DNA from: Pseudomonas protegens
GTDB lineage: Bacteria; Pseudomonadota; Gammaproteobacteria; Pseudomonadales; Pseudomonadaceae
Assembly: GCF_013407925.2 (NCBI RefSeq)
Contig: NZ_CP060201.1
Span: 5,131,001 to 5,195,000 of the forward strand
Length of the DNA: 64,000 nt
Direction of reading: 5' to 3'
Shown here: piece after piece, positions 60,729 through 64,000 of the stretch
Layout: every line of letters begins with the position of its first letter
Numbering within the stretch: position 1 is the stretch's first letter
Translations under genes and position numbers: made by a program
Notes under the pieces: generated by a model
What the model was told of the DNA's origin: nothing
Seen by the model: only the letters and a program-made list of their open reading frames with translations
The model's database searches: none

Positions 60729-61061
60729 ATGCTCAATTACCTGTGGTTCTTCCTCGCCGCGCTGTTTGAAATCGCCGGCTGCTATGCCTTCTGGATGTGG
60801 CTGCGCCAGGGCAAGAGCGCCTTGTGGGTGATTCCCGCCCTGATCAGCCTGACCCTGTTCGCCCTGTTGCTGACCAAAGTCGAAGCCACTTACGCCGGGC
60901 GCGCCTACGCCGCCTACGGTGGCATCTACATCGTTGCGTCGATTGGCTGGCTGGCGGTGGTGGAGCGGGTGCGGCCCCTGGGCTCGGACTGGCTGGGGCT
61001 GGCACTGTGTGTGATCGGGGCCAGTGTGATTCTGTTTGGCCCGCGCTTTTCCAACGGTTGA
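60729..61061 (+). CDS. UPF0060 / YnfA-family small membrane protein
   Basis: 110 residues with four membrane helices: [20 protein letters not shown] at the start, then [33 protein letters not shown], and a final [19 protein letters not shown]. This is the complete YnfA (UPF0060) pattern, related to the small multidrug resistance fold. E. coli YnfA is reported as an efflux protein; native role uncertain. A stable hairpin lies immediately upstream of its ATG. Confidence 0.93.
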   Translation: MLNYLWFFLAALFEIAGCYAFWMWLRQGKSALWVIPALISLTLFALLLTKVEATYAGRAYAAYGGIYIVASIGWLAVVERVRPLGSDWLGLALCVIGASVILFGPRFSNG

Positions 61062-61096
61062 GCATCCCGGCCCAAGGGCTTGGGCCGGTCCAGGCA

Positions 61097-61324
61097 TCAG
61101 TCGAACAATTCCTTGGGCACATCGTGCTTGAGCATCAACTGGCACTGCTCGCTGTCGGGGTCGAAAACGATCACCGCCTGGCCCTTGCTCAGGGCCTGAC
61201 GCACCCGCAGCACGCGGGTTTCCAGAGGCGTCTCGTCGCCGTTGTCGGTGCCCTCGCGGGTGACGAAGTCTTCGATCAGACGGGTCAGGGTGTCGACTTC
61301 AAGTTGCTCGTGGGGAATCAGCAT
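61097..61324 (-). CDS. YheU-family small protein
   Basis: 75 residues: MLIPHEQLEVDTLTRLIEDFVTREGTD..., then LSKGQAVIVFDPDSEQCQLM, matching the YheU family (UPF0270), function unknown. GGAGG lies seven bases before the ATG. It is separated by 86 bp from the upstream M42 peptidase gene on the same strand. Confidence 0.9.
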   Translation of the reverse strand: MLIPHEQLEVDTLTRLIEDFVTREGTDNGDETPLETRVLRVRQALSKGQAVIVFDPDSEQCQLMLKHDVPKELFD

Positions 61325-61410
61325 GGGGGGCCTCCGAAAAACAATCCCGGATGCTACTGCGCCCGGGGGCGTGCCGCCAGTTGTAGCGCGCACAAACCCC
61401 GGGTCGCGGT

Positions 61411-62595
61411 TCAAGACTTGTTGCCCACCAGGCTGTCCACCGAGGGCACCCGAGTGTCGCTCTCCATCTGCGTGTCGTGTTCCAGCTGATGACTGAAGCG
61501 GTCCAGGGAGCCCTGGGCCGGCTGTGCATCGCTGGCGAACACCGGCGGGCTGAGGATATAGGCGCTGAGCAAGCGGCTGAGTGCCGCCAGGCTGTCGATA
61601 TGGGTGCGCTCGTAGCCGTGGGTGGCGTCGCAACCAAAGGCCAGCAGGGCGGTGCGGATGTCATGGCCGGCGGTGACGGCCGAGTGGGCGTCGCTGAAGT
61701 AGTAGCGGAACAGGTCGCGGCGCACCGGCAGTTCGTGCTCGGCGGCCAGACGCAGCAGGTGCCGGGACAGGTGATAGTCGTAAGGGCCGCCGGAGTCCTG
61801 CATGGCCACGCTCACCGCATGCTCGCTGGAGTGCTGGCCCGGGGCGACCGGGGCGATGTCGATGCCGACGAACTCGCTGACGTCCCAGGGCAGGGCCGCC
61901 GCCGCACCGCTGCCGGTTTCCTCGGTGATGGTGAACAGCGGGTGGCAGTCGATCATCAAGCTTTCACCGCTGTCGACGATGGCCTTGAGCGCCGCCAGCA
62001 GGGCGGCGACGCCGGCCTTGTCATCCAGGTGCCGGGCGCTGATGTGGCCGCTTTCGGTGAACTCCGGCAAGGGGTCGAAGGCGACAAAGTCGCCCACGCC
62101 TATGCCTAAGGATTCGCAGTCGGCGCGGGTGGTGCAGTAGGCGTCCAGGCGCAGTTCGATGTGGTCCCAACTGATGGGCAGCTCATCCACCGCGGTGTTG
62201 AAGGCGTGGCCGGAGGCCATCAGCGGCAGCACGCTGCCGCGCAGCACGCCGTTGTCGGTGAACAGGCTGACCCGGCTGCCCTCGGCGAAGCGGCTGGACC
62301 AGCAGCCCACCGGGGCCAGGGTCAGGCGGCCATTGTCTTTCACCGTACGGACGCTGGCACCGATGGTGTCCAGGTGCGCCGAGACGGCCCGGTCGGGGCT
62401 GTTCTTCTGGCCCTTGAGGGTGGCGCGGATGGTGCCGCGCCGGGTCAGTTCGAAGGGGATGCCCAGTTCTTCCAGGCGTTCGGCGACGTAGCGCACGATG
62501 GTGTCGGTAAAGCCGGTGGGGCTGGGAATGGCGAGCATTTCCAGGAGGACTTTCTGCAGGTAGGCGAGGTCCGGTTGGGGAATCGGGCGGGTCAT
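61411..62595 (-). CDS. NAGGN-system M42-type peptidase
   Basis: 394 residues from ATG 62595 (AGGAG seven bases upstream). Fold of M42/M20 zinc aminopeptidases, with metal-binding motifs AVSAHLDTIG (His-x-Asp), ARHLDDKAG, and TITEETGSG (Glu pair), and FSDAHSAVTAG near residue 300. This protein is the conserved partner of the N-acetylglutaminylglutamine amide (NAGGN) osmoprotectant operon and lies next to ngg here. Its exact role (turnover or release of the dipeptide) is not established. Confidence 0.9.
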   Translation of the reverse strand: MTRPIPQPDLAYLQKVLLEMLAIPSPTGFTDTIVRYVAERLEELGIPFELTRRGTIRATLKGQKNSPDRAVSAHLDTIGASVRTVKDNGRLTLAPVGCWSSRFAEGSRVSLFTDNGVLRGSVLPLMASGHAFNTAVDELPISWDHIELRLDAYCTTRADCESLGIGVGDFVAFDPLPEFTESGHISARHLDDKAGVAALLAALKAIVDSGESLMIDCHPLFTITEETGSGAAAALPWDVSEFVGIDIAPVAPGQHSSEHAVSVAMQDSGGPYDYHLSRHLLRLAAEHELPVRRDLFRYYFSDAHSAVTAGHDIRTALLAFGCDATHGYERTHIDSLAALSRLLSAYILSPPVFASDAQPAQGSLDRFSHQLEHDTQMESDTRVPSVDSLVGNKS

Positions 62596-62662
62596 GGAAA
62601 CTCCTGATGAAAAAAGGCCATCGATGGTTTCGATGAGGGCATGGATGGAGGGCCTGGGGGCG

Positions 62663-62719
62663 CCTTCGCTGGCGAGCCAGCTCCTACCAATGGGGCAGGA
62701 GCCGGCTGGCCGGCGAAGG
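62663..62719. repeat. REP pair (CCGGC/TGGC type) between ngg and the peptidase gene
   Basis: CCTTCGCTGGCGAGCCAGCT and, inverted, AGCCGGCTGGCCGGCGAAGG, with CTCCTAC / AGGAG flanks. It directly abuts the ngg stop codon at 62721. Confidence 0.78.
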
Positions 62720-62720
62720 A

Positions 62721-64000
62721 TCAAGGCGCCGGTTGGCTGTGGGGAAACAGCAGGTCGATAAAACGCTCGGCGGTGGGTTGCGGTTCGTGGTTGGCCAGCC
62801 CGGCGCGCTCGTTGGCTTCGATGAACACGTAGTCCGGCTGGTCCGCTGCCGGCACCAGCAGGTCCAGGCCGACCACCGGAATGTCCAGGGCCCGGGCCGC
62901 GCGGATGGCGGCGTCGGCCAGGGTCGGATGGAGAATGCCGGTGACGTCTTCCAGGGTGCCGCCGGTGTGCAGGTTGGCGGTGCGCCGGACGAACAGCCGC
63001 TCGCCGGCCGGCAGCACGCTGTTGTAGTCGTAACCGGCGGCATGCAGGGTGCGCTGGGTTTCCGCGTCCAGGGGGATCTTGCTTTCCCCTCCGGTGGCCG
63101 CCTGGCGTCGGCGGCTGCGGGCCTCGATCAAGGCGCCAATGGAATGCCGACCGTCGCCGATGATCTCGGCGGGACGGCGGATGGCCGCGGCCACCACTTC
63201 AAAGCCGATCACCAGGATGCGCAGGTCCAGCCCTTGGTGGAAGCTTTCCAGCAACACTCGGCTGTCAAAGCGGCGGGCCTGGTCGATGGCGCGCTGCACC
63301 TCTTCAATCGTGCTCAGATCCACGGCCACGCCTTGTCCCTGTTCACCGTCCAACGGCTTGACCACCACCCGCTGGTGCTCGTCGAGAAACGCCAGGTTGT
63401 CGTCGGCGTTGCCCGCCAATTGCTGGGCGGGCAGTTGCAGGCCGGCGCCCTTGAGCACCTTGTGCGTCAGGCTCTTGTCCTGGCACAGGCTCATGCTGAT
63501 GGCGCTGGTCAGGTCGCTCAGGGATTCCCGGCAACGCACCCGGCGCCCGCCGTGGCTGAGGGTGAACAGCCCGGCGTCGGCGTCGTCCACTTGCACGTCG
63601 ATGCCACGGCGATGGGCCTCCTCGACGATGATTCGCGCATAAGGATTGAACTCCGCCTGGGGGCCGGGGCCGAGGAACAACGGCTGGTTGATGCCGTTCT
63701 TGCGCTTGATGGCGAAGGTCGACAGGGTGCGAAAGCCCAGCTTGGCGTAGAGATTCTTGGCCTGGCGATTGTCGTGCAGCACCGACAGGTCGAGGTAGCT
63801 CAGGCCGCGGCTCATGAAGTGTTCGATCAGGTGCCGCACCAGCACTTCGCCGACGCCCGGACGGCTGCAATCGGGGTCCACCGCCAGGCACCAAAGGCTG
63901 CTGCCGTGCTCCGGGTCCTGGTAGGCCTTGTGGTGGTTCAGGCCCATGACGCTGCCGATCACCGCGCCGCTGTCTTCGTCCTCGGCCAGCCAGTACACCG
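62721..64000 (-). CDS. ngg: N-acetylglutaminylglutamine synthetase (partial, N-terminus missing)
   Basis: About 426 codons to the window edge; the true start lies beyond base 64000. The visible part begins inside a GNAT acetyltransferase domain (YWLAEDEDSGAVIGSVMG; acetyl-CoA loop near DPDCSRPGVGEVL), then an ATP-grasp ligase domain (about residues 130-420 of the visible part) with VVKPLDGEQGQGVAVDLS and ITGILHPTLADAA-like GxxL region, NE-rich metal site IEANERAGLANHE. This GNAT/ATP-grasp fusion is specific to Ngg, which acetylates and joins glutamines in NAGGN osmoprotectant synthesis; asnO is expected upstream, outside the window. Confidence 0.92.
   Translation of the reverse strand, partial: VYWLAEDEDSGAVIGSVMGLNHHKAYQDPEHGSSLWCLAVDPDCSRPGVGEVLVRHLIEHFMSRGLSYLDLSVLHDNRQAKNLYAKLGFRTLSTFAIKRKNGINQPLFLGPGPQAEFNPYARIIVEEAHRRGIDVQVDDADAGLFTLSHGGRRVRCRESLSDLTSAISMSLCQDKSLTHKVLKGAGLQLPAQQLAGNADDNLAFLDEHQRVVVKPLDGEQGQGVAVDLSTIEEVQRAIDQARRFDSRVLLESFHQGLDLRILVIGFEVVAAAIRRPAEIIGDGRHSIGALIEARSRRRQAATGGESKIPLDAETQRTLHAAGYDYNSVLPAGERLFVRRTANLHTGGTLEDVTGILHPTLADAAIRAARALDIPVVGLDLLVPAADQPDYVFIEANERAGLANHEPQPTAERFIDLLFPHSQPAP

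Noticed and set aside
1..64000. tRNA/rRNA genes, CRISPR arrays, insertion sequences, prophage genes
   Set aside because: None could be supported: no tRNA-like cloverleaf, no regularly spaced repeats, no transposase or phage motifs seen.

Overview
The window looks like a chromosomal segment of a fluorescens-group Pseudomonas. GC is high (roughly 60-65% by eye), GTG/TTG starts occur beside good Shine-Dalgarno sites, and short Pseudomonas-type REP palindromes sit between operons. Several gene blocks match, from memory, P. aeruginosa gene order: FKBP / EAL-GGDEF / prc / quinone oxidoreductase / ABC transporter / GntR / apeB / rluA / minEDC / lpxL, and folE / Smr / hydrolase / prmB / aroC / MFS / mtnD. 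No rRNA, tRNA, CRISPR array, insertion sequence or prophage was recognised.

Layout. 1-10.2 kb: a catalase-like protein (cut by the window edge) coupled to a di-heme cytochrome c; a lipoprotein FKBP isomerase; a DUF1232 gene behind an inverted pair of DnaA boxes; a compact XRE / unknown / Sel1 operon; an EAL-CBS-GGDEF protein; the periplasmic protease Prc; and a quinone oxidoreductase. 10.3-16.7 kb: a six-gene ABC uptake operon (binding protein, alkaline-phosphatase-superfamily enzyme, two permeases, ATPase, HAD phosphatase) divergent from a HutC-type GntR regulator, with two TGGTCTAG operator-like palindromes in between. The substrate is probably an organophosphorus compound. 16.7-26.8 kb: an MscS channel, apeB, an accessory glycosyltransferase-like gene, rluA, minE-minD-minC, a lipid A acyltransferase and a patatin phospholipase.

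26.9-35.7 kb is a purine/urate catabolic region: Tsx-like porin, two NCS2 permeases, PuuD, AllA, UraD, PuuE and UraH. The three transcription units with clear promoter regions each carry one TTGTATACAA-type palindrome, so one regulator probably controls them together. Allantoicase, needed between PuuE and AllA, is not in the window. 35.9-47.4 kb: a MarR regulator divergent from an aminotransferase with duplicated operators, then a GST, glutaredoxin, folE, Smr endonuclease, an isochorismatase-fold protein lacking the usual Cys, prmB, aroC, an MFS transporter and mtnD without mtnB or mtnC.

47.4-64 kb: a FATP-type acyl-CoA synthetase, ankyrin and small membrane proteins, an LTA-synthase-family phosphotransferase, then a chaperone-usher fimbrial operon (pilin, chaperone, usher, adhesin). 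The 5' half of that operon is clearly more AT-rich than its surroundings, which suggests acquisition. The window ends with DUF3309, an SDR, YnfA (behind a strong RNA hairpin), YheU and two genes of the NAGGN osmoprotectant system (M42 peptidase and a partial ngg). The best novelty candidates are the phosphatase-equipped ABC operon with its operators, the purine regulon sites with the missing step, the MarR operator pair and the mosaic fimbrial locus.
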